NCBI GenBank assembly: GCA_016218965.1
Contig: JACRCP010000032.1
Location: forward strand, 1 to 39,294
Direction of reading: 5' to 3'
DNA: 39,294 bases
DNA from: Deltaproteobacteria bacterium
GTDB lineage: Bacteria; Myxococcota; SpSt-1050; JACRCP01
This document shows positions 24,107 to 32,696 of the stretch, in pieces. Position numbers and translations under genes: made by a program. Under the pieces are notes generated by a model. That model was not told where the DNA came from. It worked only from the letters and a program-made list of their open reading frames with translations, and did not search any database. How positions within the stretch are numbered: the first letter of the stretch is position 1; each line of letters opens with the position of its first letter.

Positions 24107-25364
24107 GTTGCCTGCAGCTCCGCCGCTTTGCGTTCTTTGTACCATGCTCTTTGTGGCTGCTTCGAACGCCCATGGCAACCCCGCGGATATGTTCGGGATG
24201 GGGGCGGACGCGCGCGGGATGGGGAACGCCATGACCGGGGTTCCCGCGGGGGCCATGTCGGCGTACTACAACCCCGGGTTCCTGGGGTTCCTCGGCGGGG
24301 CGTCCATCGAGGCCGGCTGGCTGGGCGCCTTGATGGATCTCGAACTCTCGGGCGAGGGGTACGACTCGCAGAACCTCGGCGGTGTCGAGCTTGCTGCGGC
24401 CGTCCCGCTCGGAGGAAAGCTCAGCTTCCTCTCACTCGGGGTTGCGGCCTATCTCCCGATTGGCCCTGCGGCGCGCCTGTATGCCCAGGCGCCCAACACC
24501 CCGCAGTTCCTGCTGTACCGAAACCTGAACCGGTTTGCCGTGTACCCGGCGCTCTCGGTGAAGATCGGCGACTGGTTCGCGTTCGGCGCGGGTGTCCACG
24601 TGCTGGCTTCGGCGTCGGGGTGGATCAACTTCGAGATAGACCTCGCGAACCAGAGCGCCCCGGGCAGGGACTTCATGTTCGACATGGAGCCCGGGTTCGC
24701 CCCGACGGCAGGGGTTGCGATCAACTGGAAGGACGTCGTCACGGGCGGTCTGTCGTATCGCGGCGAGATCGACGCGGCGGTCGAGTTTCCGGCCAACTTC
24801 GACTTGGGGATCATCGAGCTTCTGGTCCACGGGCAGGGCGTCCAGTGGTTCACGCCGCACGAGCTCAACCTCGGCGCCGCATGGAGGCCGCTGCCGCCGC
24901 TTTTGGTTTCGTTCGATCTCACGTATGCGCTCTGGTCGAACGCCCCGGACCAGTCGACGCAGGTGACCATCCAGCCGAGCGTCCTCCTGCCCGAGGTCAA
25001 AAACCCGCCCGTCGAGATGGGGTTCTCGGACATCGTCATGCCCAGGCTGGGGGTCGCGTACGCGCCCATCGAGGGGTTGAGCCTCCGCACGGGCTATCTT
25101 TACTACCCGACGCCGGTACCGAGCCAGATCCACGCGACCAACATCGCCGACTCGGATCGGCACGTGCTGACGCTGGGCGCCGGGTACCGGTTTGACGATC
25201 CCCTCGGGGTCATCCCGCAGGGCGTTTCGATGGACGGGTTTTTCCAGTGGCACTTCCTGGCGTCGCGGAGCGTCATCAAGAAGAGCCTGGTGGACGAGGT
25301 CGGGGACTATGGAATCTCGGGCCGCGTCATTGCAGGCGGCCTGGCGCTCACGATGCACTTGTAG
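24015..25364 (+). CDS. FadL/OmpP1-family outer membrane transport protein
   Basis: The first 30-odd codons fall in foldback element 1. The mature part is a 400-residue beta-barrel of FadL/TodX type: the N-terminal plug-like NPADMFGMGADARGMGNAMTG and AYYNPGFLGFLGG are hallmark sequences, and the C-terminus ends in the aromatic-terminated strand GGLALTMHL. These porins pass hydrophobic substrates (long-chain fatty acids, aromatics) across the outer membrane by a lateral route. The signal peptide is APPLCVLCTMLFVAASNAHG, preceded by SVAKK encoded by the repeat arm. The true start may be ATG 24015, GTG 24096 or ATG 24144; none has a proper Shine-Dalgarno. It follows the helical lipoprotein gene after 35 bp and is likely co-transcribed. 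Confidence 0.82.
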   Translation: MNTPEPRRCDPLRNVSKSRSSVISVHSVAKKLPAAPPLCVLCTMLFVAASNAHGNPADMFGMGADARGMGNAMTGVPAGAMSAYYNPGFLGFLGGASIEAGWLGALMDLELSGEGYDSQNLGGVELAAAVPLGGKLSFLSLGVAAYLPIGPAARLYAQAPNTPQFLLYRNLNRFAVYPALSVKIGDWFAFGAGVHVLASASGWINFEIDLANQSAPGRDFMFDMEPGFAPTAGVAINWKDVVTGGLSYRGEIDAAVEFPANFDLGIIELLVHGQGVQWFTPHELNLGAAWRPLPPLLVSFDLTYALWSNAPDQSTQVTIQPSVLLPEVKNPPVEMGFSDIVMPRLGVAYAPIEGLSLRTGYLYYPTPVPSQIHATNIADSDRHVLTLGAGYRFDDPLGVIPQGVSMDGFFQWHFLASRSVIKKSLVDEVGDYGISGRVIAGGLALTMHL

Positions 25365-25389
25365 AAGGCTGAAACAACACGGACGCTTT

Positions 25390-25559
25390 GCCACAGAGTG
25401 CACAGAGAACACAGAGATGAAACTTTTCGGAATAAACGGAAACAAGTTGAACGAAAAGCTGGCGCACAACGACGACACGAAGGCGAGACGTGCGGGATCT
25501 GAAAAAAAACCCAGACCGGCATCTCCCTCTGTGCCCTCTGTGGTCTCTGTGGCAAAAAG
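25390..25559. repeat. CACAGAG foldback element 2
   Basis: The left arm (25390-25420) is CCACAGAGT, GCACAGAGA and ACACAGAGA, then TGA. The right arm (25525-25553) is the inverted set ending CTCTGTGGC, then an A-run. The 104-bp interior is unrelated to element 1. The left arm supplies the ATG at 25417 of the following gene. Confidence 0.75.
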
Positions 25560-26622
25560 GTTCGGTGCCGGGGCGTTTTCCCTCTGTGTCCTCTTCGGCG
25601 CGGCGCTTGCCGTCCTTTGGCCGTTGCCGGCGTGCGACCTGCCCGAGAAGTTCCCCGAATTCACCGGCGACATTTCGGTGGGGCCGTTCGTGAAATACGC
25701 CACGAACCCGATCCTTCCGCGCGGCGAAGCGGGCGCGTTCGACTCGGCGGCCGTGGCGGGCCCCGCGGTCATCGAAGAGGAGGGCGGGAGACTCAGGATG
25801 TACTACGGGGCCGTGGACGCGGCGGGCCTGCAGACAATCGGGACCGCAACGTCGCAGGAGGGCCTCGTGTGGGAGCGCCGCTCCGTGGGCCCGGTGCTCA
25901 CGCCCACGGCGGGGTCGTTTGACGAGGCCGGCGTCTCGGATCCGTCCGCCATCTACGACGGGTCGCAGTACTGGGTGTTTTTCACCGGTTGGGACGCGGG
26001 CGGCACGCCCCGGATTGGGCTGGCCTCGTCGGGCGACGGCGTCACGTTCGAAAAGGCACCGGCGCCGATCATGGAGTCCGGCGGGGAGGGCGCGTACGAT
26101 TCGGCGGGAGTCGCAGAGCCGTGTGCGGTCTTTGACGAGGGGAGGTCGAAGTTCCTTTTGTACTACACGGGTTACAACCAGTACGGACAGGGGTCCATCA
26201 TGCTCGCCGTTTCGGATGACGGACAGACCTGGACGAGGTACGGGATCGAGAGCGGGCTTGCCCAGCCCGCCCTGGGGCCGGCCACCGAGGAAGAGGGCGC
26301 GTTCGACTCGGACTCGGTCGGCGGGCCCAGCGTGCTGTTCGTCACGAGCCGCGAGGGGAGGGCTCTGCTCCGCCTTTGGTATTCGGGATCGCAGGCGGGC
26401 GGGAGCGTGCACGTCGGGCTGGCCGGCTCCGGCGGCTCCGAGGAACAGACCGGGGGCTATAACTGGGAAAGGTACCCGGCCAACCCCGTGGCGCACTACG
26501 CGCGGAGCCCGTCGGTCGTGTCGTACGGGGCCAACCTGTACATGTACTACAACGAGCTTCCGCAGGACGAGTCGGCCGGCATATCGCTCGCCACGCGCCT
26601 GGAGCTTTCAAGGGAGGAGTGA
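25417..26622 (+). CDS. Five-bladed beta-propeller lipoprotein (GH43/GH32-like)
   Basis: From ATG 25417 the frame gives 401 residues; GTG 25549, in the repeat's right arm, would give 357. The signal sequence FSLCVLFGAALAVLWPLPAC ends in lipobox LPAC. The rest shows repeated blades with the rhythm of GH43/GH32/GH130-type propellers: NPILPRGEAGAFDSAAVAGP, RLRMYYGAVD, ATSQEGLVWERR, DPSAIYDGSQYWVFFTGWD, KFLLYYTGYN and AVSDDGQTW. Acidic residues occur at blade starts (AFDSAAV, AFDSDSV), but I cannot assign a full catalytic triad, so sugar binding or hydrolysis is only suggested. It is anchored facing the periplasm or surface, between the porin and the small membrane protein, probably one operon. 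Confidence 0.72.
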   Translation: MKLFGINGNKLNEKLAHNDDTKARRAGSEKKPRPASPSVPSVVSVAKRFGAGAFSLCVLFGAALAVLWPLPACDLPEKFPEFTGDISVGPFVKYATNPILPRGEAGAFDSAAVAGPAVIEEEGGRLRMYYGAVDAAGLQTIGTATSQEGLVWERRSVGPVLTPTAGSFDEAGVSDPSAIYDGSQYWVFFTGWDAGGTPRIGLASSGDGVTFEKAPAPIMESGGEGAYDSAGVAEPCAVFDEGRSKFLLYYTGYNQYGQGSIMLAVSDDGQTWTRYGIESGLAQPALGPATEEEGAFDSDSVGGPSVLFVTSREGRALLRLWYSGSQAGGSVHVGLAGSGGSEEQTGGYNWERYPANPVAHYARSPSVVSYGANLYMYYNELPQDESAGISLATRLELSREE

Positions 26623-26626
26623 AGGA

Positions 26627-26890
26627 ATGGACATCGAACGTGTGGTCCTCCTTGCGGGCGTGATGCTCGTCGTAATCATCTCGATGTGGCGCCGCCGCGC
26701 CGGCGGGATCCTCGGCCTTCTTCTGACCGGCGGCATCCTTTGGTGGGGACTGTCGATCTACCAGAAAGGCGGGGCAATAGGCTTTGCCGGCAAGCCGCTC
26801 TCGAAGACCGTCTTCCTGGTTTTCTGCGGCGTATTCTTCCTGTACAACTGCTTCTCGATCTGGAAAGGTTCGGACGAAAAGCAAGAGTAG
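26627..26890 (+). CDS. Small two-helix membrane protein
   Basis: Unrecognised 87-residue protein with a first hydrophobic helix (VVLLAGVMLVVIISMW), a basic WRRRAGG turn, a Gly/Leu-rich second helix (ILGLLLTGGILWWGLSIY) and a third (TVFLVFCGVFFLYNCF) before a charged tail (GSDEKQE). The ATG lies 4 nt after the propeller gene stop with GAAGGA just before it and GGAGG slightly further up, so it is the last gene of the plus-strand envelope operon. It may anchor or regulate a membrane complex with its neighbours. The next gene, on the opposite strand, ends 15 bp away. Confidence 0.65.
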   Translation: MDIERVVLLAGVMLVVIISMWRRRAGGILGLLLTGGILWWGLSIYQKGGAIGFAGKPLSKTVFLVFCGVFFLYNCFSIWKGSDEKQE

Positions 26891-26904
26891 CCGGCGGACG
26901 GCGG

Positions 26905-29094
26905 TCAGCCCCGTTCGAGGATCTCCCGGACCTTCGCCAGAAGCACGCGCTGTTCGAAGGGCTTGGTGAGGACGAAGGCACGCTGGCCCGCGACGCCATG
27001 GGTTTCGAGCATGTCGTCGGTGTAACCGCTCATGTGCAGGGCCTTGAGCCCCGGCCGCTCCTCGCGAAGCCTCATCATCATCTCGACCCCGCCCATCCCC
27101 GGCATGACCACGTCCGACACGACCAGGCTGACCTTGGCGGCGACTGTTTTGAACGCGGCGACCCCTTCGTCGCCGTTTGCGGCCTCGACCACCTTGTAGC
27201 CGTTCGCCTCGAGCATCTTGCGCACGGCCCGCCGGACCGGCTCCTCGTCCTCCACGAGGAGCACGAGTTCCCCGTTTCCCCCGTGCGGCGCCGCCGTCTC
27301 TTTCACTGCCGCGGCCGCACCTTCCCCGGCGTGGCTTTTCAGGTACACGTGGAACGCCGTTCCCCGTCCCGGCTCGCTGTACACCTTCACGAACCCCCCG
27401 TTCTGCTTCACGGCGCCGTACACCATCGACAACCCAAGCCCTGTGCCCTTGCCGACCCCCTTGGTCGTGAAGAACGGTTCGAAGATGCGTTTCTGCGTTT
27501 CCTTGTCCATTCCGGTCCCGGTGTCCGTCACATTGATGAGCACGTAGTTGCCGGGACCCACGTCCGCGAAGGTGCTCGGGTTGTCAGGCGCGACGCACAC
27601 CCTTTTCGTGTCGATGAGCAAACGTCCGCCCTTGGGCATGGCGTCACGGGCGTTGACGACCAGGTTCACGAGGATCTGCTCGAGCTGGGACGGGTCCATC
27701 CACACCATGCCGGTGTCGGCGTCGAACCTCAGCTCCATGGAGATGTGCTCGCCGATGAGTCTCTTGAGCATCTTCGACAGGTTGTTGATCAGGCCGTTGA
27801 CGACGATCGCCGACGGATTGACGACCTGCTTGCGCGAAAAAGCCAGGAGCTGGCGCGTCAGCGCCGCCGCGCGCTCGGCCGATTTCTTGATTTCCTCGAC
27901 GTCCGGCCGCATTTTGCTGTCCCGGGGGATCTCGTCAAGCAGGAAACCGCTGTAGCTCAGGATCACCGACAGGATGTTGTTGAAGTCGTGCGCCACGCCG
28001 CCGGCGAGCGTCCCGATGGCGTCCATCTTCTGCGACTGTGCCAGGTGTTCATCGAGGGCGCGGCGCTCGGTTGTGTCGGTCATGATGAACACGGATCCCG
28101 ACGGCGCGCCGCCCTCGCGGGTCACCGGGTCCACCGTCACGTTGAACCACTTTCCGCCGTACACGAGGGTGGAGAGCATCCTGCGCTGGATTCCCGCGAG
28201 CTTTTCCACGTCGAGACTCTCCTTGGTGTCGGCCGCCGCGTAAAGGATCTCGTCGAAAGTGGCCCGCCACTGCTGTGCGGCGGTCACGAGCGCAGTCTCG
28301 GCGGCGACTCTCGCCTCGAGTTCTTTTCCAAGCTCGGCGGTGCGCCACGCCACCTGTTCCTCGAGGTAGTCGCCGTGCCTGCGGATCTTGGTGTCTTGGT
28401 TCTCGATCTGCGAGAGCATCTCGTTGAACCCCGCGGCGAGGATGTTCACCTCTTCGACGCCGGCCGCGCTCGTGCGGAGCGTGTAGTCGCGGCTCTGCGA
28501 GACGGTTTTCATTGCGGCGACGAGCTCGGAGAAGGGGGCCGTGAGCCTCCGCTGGAGTCTCGAGAAAAGGAATGACGCGATCAGGATGAACGCAAGCGCA
28601 AGCATGGCCACGAAGAGCAGGAGATTCCAGAGACCCGAATAGAGCCGGGAAAGATCGGATTCGATGTAGATGCTGCCGATTGCCTCGCCCCCGAGGTTGA
28701 TCGGCTGGGAAACCGCGAGACTTTTTAGGCCCGTGATGCCGCCGCCGGCCTTTTTCTGCGGCGGGCCGCCCGGCGCGCGGGGCCGTTGCCTCGAATACGA
28801 GGCGAACACCGCTCCTTCCCTGTCGTACAGTTCAACGCGCACGACGTCGGGTAACGCGGCCAGAGATTCGAGCGTTTTGGCGGCGGTGTCCCGATCGGCA
28901 AACGCCAGCGCCGCGGTACAGTTGCTCCCGGCAATCCGGCCCTGGGCTTCGAGCTGCCGCAGCAACATCGCCCGGAGCGCCGCGACGCCGCCGGCCACCA
29001 GCACGACGCCCACGAGCATGATGGCGATCCCGACGGTGACGACGTTTGTCACCGCCAGGCGGTCCGCAAGCGACGTGCCCCGCGAGAGCTTCAT
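26905..29094 (-). CDS. Membrane hybrid histidine kinase (sensor-HAMP-PAS-HK-REC)
   Basis: Predicted 729 residues. Two membrane helices (about 15-45 and 150-180) flank a 100-residue extracytoplasmic sensor, followed by a HAMP-like segment (LTAPFSELVAAMKTV), coiled coil and a PAS-like region ending SVFIMTDTTERR. The dimerisation H-box is GGVAHDFNNILSVI; the ATP-binding boxes are MDPSQLEQILVNLVVNARD (N), VTDTGTGMD (G1) and GKGTGLGLSMVYG (G2). The C-terminal receiver has LVEDEEPVRR, phospho-acceptor Asp in LVVSDVVMPGMGG and Lys in LTKPF. It senses an unknown periplasmic signal and relays phosphate to its own receiver. There is no Shine-Dalgarno; a promoter 8 nt upstream suggests a leaderless mRNA. 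It is paralogous to the kinase at 29203-30741. Confidence 0.9.
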   Translation of the reverse strand: MKLSRGTSLADRLAVTNVVTVGIAIMLVGVVLVAGGVAALRAMLLRQLEAQGRIAGSNCTAALAFADRDTAAKTLESLAALPDVVRVELYDREGAVFASYSRQRPRAPGGPPQKKAGGGITGLKSLAVSQPINLGGEAIGSIYIESDLSRLYSGLWNLLLFVAMLALAFILIASFLFSRLQRRLTAPFSELVAAMKTVSQSRDYTLRTSAAGVEEVNILAAGFNEMLSQIENQDTKIRRHGDYLEEQVAWRTAELGKELEARVAAETALVTAAQQWRATFDEILYAAADTKESLDVEKLAGIQRRMLSTLVYGGKWFNVTVDPVTREGGAPSGSVFIMTDTTERRALDEHLAQSQKMDAIGTLAGGVAHDFNNILSVILSYSGFLLDEIPRDSKMRPDVEEIKKSAERAAALTRQLLAFSRKQVVNPSAIVVNGLINNLSKMLKRLIGEHISMELRFDADTGMVWMDPSQLEQILVNLVVNARDAMPKGGRLLIDTKRVCVAPDNPSTFADVGPGNYVLINVTDTGTGMDKETQKRIFEPFFTTKGVGKGTGLGLSMVYGAVKQNGGFVKVYSEPGRGTAFHVYLKSHAGEGAAAAVKETAAPHGGNGELVLLVEDEEPVRRAVRKMLEANGYKVVEAANGDEGVAAFKTVAAKVSLVVSDVVMPGMGGVEMMMRLREERPGLKALHMSGYTDDMLETHGVAGQRAFVLTKPFEQRVLLAKVREILERG

Positions 29095-29102
29095 CGGGTT
29101 TG

Positions 29103-29131
29103 ATCGTAGCGCGATTCCGGAGCCGGGACAA
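29103..29131 (-). promoter_or_regulatory. Promoter of a likely leaderless hybrid kinase mRNA
   Basis: On the minus strand TTGTCC (29131-29126), a 17-bp spacer and TACGAT (29108-29103) are followed by 8 nt and the ATG at 29094. Confidence 0.5.
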
Positions 29132-29202
29132 CAAGGTTGTTTGTTTACGGGCGATCACCTGAGGCGTCGTCAGGGATTTTTTGGGGGACGGCAACCCGGC
29201 GG

Positions 29203-30741
29203 TCAGCGGTCGAGCAGTTCCCGCACCCTCCGGAGCAGCACGTCGCGCTCGAACGGCTTGACCAGGATCGGGATCGTCTGGTCGCCCAGGCCCTGGCTCG
29301 TGAGAATCTCGTCGGTGTAGCCGCTCATGTGGAGCACCTTGAGCGCGGGGGTGATCTCGCGGAGCTTTTTGGCCAGGACAATTCCGTTGATGTCCGGCAT
29401 GATCATGTCGCTTATCACCAGCCGGACCTCGGCTGCGCGCTCGCGGTACCGTTCGACGGCCTGCTCGCCGTTTCCGGCGTCTATGACCGAATAGCCGCCC
29501 GCCTCCAGCATTTTCCGAACCGCTTTCCGCACGGGCTCCTCGTCCTCCACCAGGAGCAAAAGCTCCCCTTTTCCGCGCGGCGGCGCCGGCGCGGGGGCGG
29601 CTTCGGATTCGACCGGATCCGGCACGCGCTTGAGGTAAATGCGAAACGTGGTCCCCTTCCCCGGCTCGCTGTACAGCGAAACCGCCCCGTGGTTCTGCCT
29701 GACGGCGCCGTAAACCATCGAAAGCCCCAGTCCCGTTCCCTTCCCGGCCGGCTTGGTCGTGAAGAACGGCTCGAAGACCTTTTTCTGTGTCTCCTTGTCC
29801 ATCCCAACGCCGGTGTCGGTCACGCTGATGATGACATATTCCCCCGGCTCGATGCCCTCGTGAAGCGCCGTGCTCGCCTTGTCGACCCGCGCGCACCTTG
29901 TCTCGACGACGACGCGGCCGCCCTGCGGCATCGCGTCTTTCGCGTTCACGACGAGGTTGACCAGGATCTGCTCAAGCTGGGAAGGGTCCATGAAGACGTT
30001 TCCGGCGTCGGCGGAGAACGTCATGCTCATCTGGATGTTCTCGCCTATGAGCCTGTTGAGCATCTTGGAGAGGTTGTTGATTACGTCGTTTGTGACGAGC
30101 ACTGCGGGGTTGACGATCTGCCGGCGGCTGAACGCAAGGAGCTGGCGCGTCAGCGCCCCGGCGCGCTCGCCGGCCTTCTTGATCTCGAGCGCATCCTCGT
30201 GCCCCGGGGCGCCCTGCGGGAACTGCTCAAGCAGGAACCCGGCGTAGCTCATGATCACCGAGAGGATGTTGTTGAAGTCGTGCGCCACGCCCCCGGCGAG
30301 CTTGCCTATCGCCTCGAGCTTCTGGGCCTGGTTGAACTTCTCTTCGAGCTGGCGGCGCTCGGTGGTGTCGGCCATGATGTGCACGCAGCCCGCCACGGCG
30401 CCCTTTTCGTCGATGATCGGGTCGACGGTCACGTCGAAGGACCTGCCGCAGAAGGCGAGCGATGACGTGTGCCGGGCGCCGAGGGCGGAGATCTTGTCCG
30501 GGGTGAGGCGGTCGGTTCCCTCGGCGAGGGAGTAGACGAGGTCGTTGACGTTCTTCTCGAGGACTTCGCTGAACGGCTTTCCGACGAGGGCGGCCATCGC
30601 CTTGTTGCAGCGAAGGACGTTGCCTTCGGTATTGAGAAGGCAGACGCAGTCGTTGATGGCGTCAAACGTCGTGCGCCACTGGTGCGCGGCCGCCAGGAGC
30701 ATTGCTTTCAGACGGTTTTCGGCGTCTTTGTCGCCTGCCAT
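29203..30741 (-). CDS. Soluble hybrid histidine kinase (PAS-HK-REC)
   Basis: This 512-residue cytoplasmic paralogue of the downstream membrane kinase lacks the membrane segments. A PAS domain (about 15-125: WRTTFDAINDCVCLLN, NKAMAALVGKPFSEV, HIMADTTERR) precedes H-box GGVAHDFNNILSVI, N-box MDPSQLEQILVNLVVNAKD, VTDTGVGMD and GKGTGLGLSMVYG. The receiver has LVEDEEPVRK, the Asp in LVISDMIMPDING and Lys in LVKPF. From the PAS end onward the two proteins match closely block by block, so they arose by tandem duplication with loss or gain of the sensor. A Cys pair (DCVCLL) in the PAS core could bind a ligand. No SD is seen, and a CGCAGAG foldback lies 64 bp upstream of the ATG. Confidence 0.88.
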   Translation of the reverse strand: MAGDKDAENRLKAMLLAAAHQWRTTFDAINDCVCLLNTEGNVLRCNKAMAALVGKPFSEVLEKNVNDLVYSLAEGTDRLTPDKISALGARHTSSLAFCGRSFDVTVDPIIDEKGAVAGCVHIMADTTERRQLEEKFNQAQKLEAIGKLAGGVAHDFNNILSVIMSYAGFLLEQFPQGAPGHEDALEIKKAGERAGALTRQLLAFSRRQIVNPAVLVTNDVINNLSKMLNRLIGENIQMSMTFSADAGNVFMDPSQLEQILVNLVVNAKDAMPQGGRVVVETRCARVDKASTALHEGIEPGEYVIISVTDTGVGMDKETQKKVFEPFFTTKPAGKGTGLGLSMVYGAVRQNHGAVSLYSEPGKGTTFRIYLKRVPDPVESEAAPAPAPPRGKGELLLLVEDEEPVRKAVRKMLEAGGYSVIDAGNGEQAVERYRERAAEVRLVISDMIMPDINGIVLAKKLREITPALKVLHMSGYTDEILTSQGLGDQTIPILVKPFERDVLLRRVRELLDR

Positions 30742-30804
30742 ATGCCGGCAGTTTCGCGCGTCGTTGCCGATTATTCAAGAGAAAATTGCAAAAACACCCG
30801 GGCA

Positions 30805-30890
30805 GAAACCGCAGAGGACGCAGAGGGCGCAGAGATGTTCAAAAACGCTGATGAATTTCTCTCTGCGGTCTCCGCGCTCTCTGCGGTTAA
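30805..30890. repeat. CGCAGAG foldback element 3
   Basis: The left arm (30806-30837) is CCGCAGAGG, ACGCAGAGG and GCGCAGAGA. The right arm (30859-30888) is their inverted set. It lies upstream of the soluble kinase and 43 bp after the radical SAM stop. It is the G-variant of the CACAGAG elements. Confidence 0.7.
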
Positions 30891-30932
30891 TGGGTTTTGC
30901 AAGAGGCTCTCAAGTTGTTTTGTTTTTACCGG

Positions 30933-32696
30933 CTACCCGCAAGCCCCGCAGGCGCGGCAGGTTTCGGGTTCGCAAAACGGCGTCGGCTCGGCGCGCAGGA
31001 ACTTTTGAAACTCGGCCCAGAGGTACTCGCGCGAACAGTCGTGGCTCACGACCTCCCACGGGAAGACCTCGTCGGGGGCGCGGGAGCGGGAGGCGAAGTC
31101 CATGCAGGCTGTAGGCTGTAGGCTGTAGGCTGTAGTCGGTAGGCGAGAGGCGAGAGGCGAGAGCGCCTCGCGCAGCGCCGCCCGCCAACCCACCGATGCG
31201 GCGTGGAGGATGAGCGCCGAGGCACGGCGGTCGGCGCGCGCGAGGATCGCCTCCCACAATGCCTCTTCGGTCGAGGCGAAACGGATCTCGACATTGGAAA
31301 TGCCCTTGAGGGCGCCGGAGACGAGTTTTCGACGCCGTTCCAGGACCTCCGGCGCTGCCATCGCGGCCCATTGAAGCGGGGTCCACGGCTTTGGGACAAA
31401 TGCGCCGATCGAAAGCGATAGGACGCCGAGACGGGTGCGCTTTCGGGGCTTCGTGACAATGGGCTGGACCTCTTTGGCGAGGCGGGAGATCTCCAATGTG
31501 TCATCGTCTGTTTCGCCGGGGAGTCCCGTCATGAAGTAGAGTTTGATGGTTTCGATGCCGGCCGATACCGCGTTCTCGACGGCGTCGAGGAACCTCCTGC
31601 GGTCGAACTCCTTGTTGATGGCGCGGGAGAGGTGCGACGAAGGCGTCTCCGGGGCCAGTGTGAGCGTCCGCATCCCCGATCGCGCGAGGGTGTCGACCGT
31701 GGCCCGGTCGAGGTACTCCGCCCGCACGGACGACGGCGAGACCCTCTTCCCGGCGTCGTCGATCTCACGGACCAGGCGGGCGAATTCCGGGTGTCCGACG
31801 AACAACTCGCCGATGGCCCCGACCTTTTCCTTTGCGCCCGGCCTGGTGGCGGCGGCCAGAATGCGCGTCGTGTCGAATGCGCGGAACGGTCTCGCCGTGA
31901 AGCCTGCCATGCAAAACCGGCACCCGCAGAGGCACCCGCGCGTGAACTCGACGAGGTGCATATCGGAGAACTCCGCGAGATCGGTGCGTATCGCGGTGGC
32001 CGGGGGGTCGATCCCGGCAAGGCCGGGGCAGGCGGCGGCGACGGGAAGGGCCTTTGTCCCACCGTAGCGGAAGGAGGTCGTTTGGGTCCCTTCAAACGAG
32101 AAGGACGCGAGCGCCGGCACGTACACGTGCGGCACGCCCGACATCGCCGCAAACGCGTCCGCGCGCGGAATACCGAGCGACGACAGGCGCCGGATCTCGC
32201 CCACCGTCTCACCGCCGCCTTCCTCGTACTCGCCTATGAAGACGAAATCGAGGAACGCCGAGAGCGGTTCGGGGTTTGCCGACGGCGCCGGCCCTCCGGC
32301 GATGACGTACGGGTCGCCGTCCGTGCGAAGGTCCGAGAGCGGTTCGAGGCCCGAGGTGGCCAGAAACTGCGCGATGCGGGGGTAGTCCGGTTCGAAGTGC
32401 ACCGTGAAGGCGATGAGGTCGTACTCGGCCGCCGGCATCCCGCGTTCGACGGATAGGGGCCTTCCGCGGCGTCCGGGCTCGACAAAAAACCGGTCGGCGA
32501 GCATGCCGTCGGCGCCGTTGATGGCCGCGTACAGCGCGTGGAGGCCCAGGTTGGCCATGCCGACACGGTACGAATTGGGGTAGACGAGCGCGACGCGGAA
32601 GTTGCGGCCCCATTCCTTGCGGCTCGCCGGGGTCTTCTCGGACCGGTCCGACCTGTCTGACCTGTCTGACCGGTCCGACTGAAAGCGACGGCTCAC
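30933..32696 (-). CDS. B12-binding-type radical SAM protein
   Basis: Predicted 587 residues. The start is a GTG overlapping the polymerase stop (GTGA), with GGGAGG inside the polymerase end. After a repetitive DRSDRSDRSDRSE leader comes a B12-binding-like N-domain (RVALVYPNSYRVGMANLGL, VIAGGPAPSANPEP), then the radical SAM core with the cluster motif RGCLCGCRFCMAG (CxxxCxxC), a TIM-barrel (TLTLAPETPSSHLSRAINKE, IKLYFMTGLPGETDDD) and the C-terminal FPWEVVSHDCSREYLWAEF plus a Cys tail. The layout matches the TIGR03960-like uncharacterised group often paired with a short second protein. Two heptamer arrays (31106-31161) lie in the coding sequence before the conserved C-terminus and encode a filler segment (about 524-542). 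The modified substrate is unknown. Confidence 0.85.
   Translation of the reverse strand: MSRRFQSDRSDRSDRSDRSEKTPASRKEWGRNFRVALVYPNSYRVGMANLGLHALYAAINGADGMLADRFFVEPGRRGRPLSVERGMPAAEYDLIAFTVHFEPDYPRIAQFLATSGLEPLSDLRTDGDPYVIAGGPAPSANPEPLSAFLDFVFIGEYEEGGGETVGEIRRLSSLGIPRADAFAAMSGVPHVYVPALASFSFEGTQTTSFRYGGTKALPVAAACPGLAGIDPPATAIRTDLAEFSDMHLVEFTRGCLCGCRFCMAGFTARPFRAFDTTRILAAATRPGAKEKVGAIGELFVGHPEFARLVREIDDAGKRVSPSSVRAEYLDRATVDTLARSGMRTLTLAPETPSSHLSRAINKEFDRRRFLDAVENAVSAGIETIKLYFMTGLPGETDDDTLEISRLAKEVQPIVTKPRKRTRLGVLSLSIGAFVPKPWTPLQWAAMAAPEVLERRRKLVSGALKGISNVEIRFASTEEALWEAILARADRRASALILHAASVGWRAALREALSPLASRLPTTAYSLQPTACMDFASRSRAPDEVFPWEVVSHDCSREYLWAEFQKFLRAEPTPFCEPETCRACGACG
31106..31161. repeat. 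Two heptamer arrays inside the radical SAM gene
   Basis: AGGCTGT occurs four times in tandem (31106-31133) and AGGCGAG three times (31141-31161). Unit length 7 is not a multiple of 3, so gain or loss of one unit would shift the frame. Confidence 0.75.
32641..32680. repeat. 9-bp GTCYGAC-type repeat at the radical SAM N-terminus
   Basis: GACCGGTCC, GACCTGTCT, GACCTGTCT and GACCGGTCC stand in tandem and encode the DRSDRSDRSDRS leader on the minus strand. Same nonamer type as in the linker genes. Confidence 0.65.
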
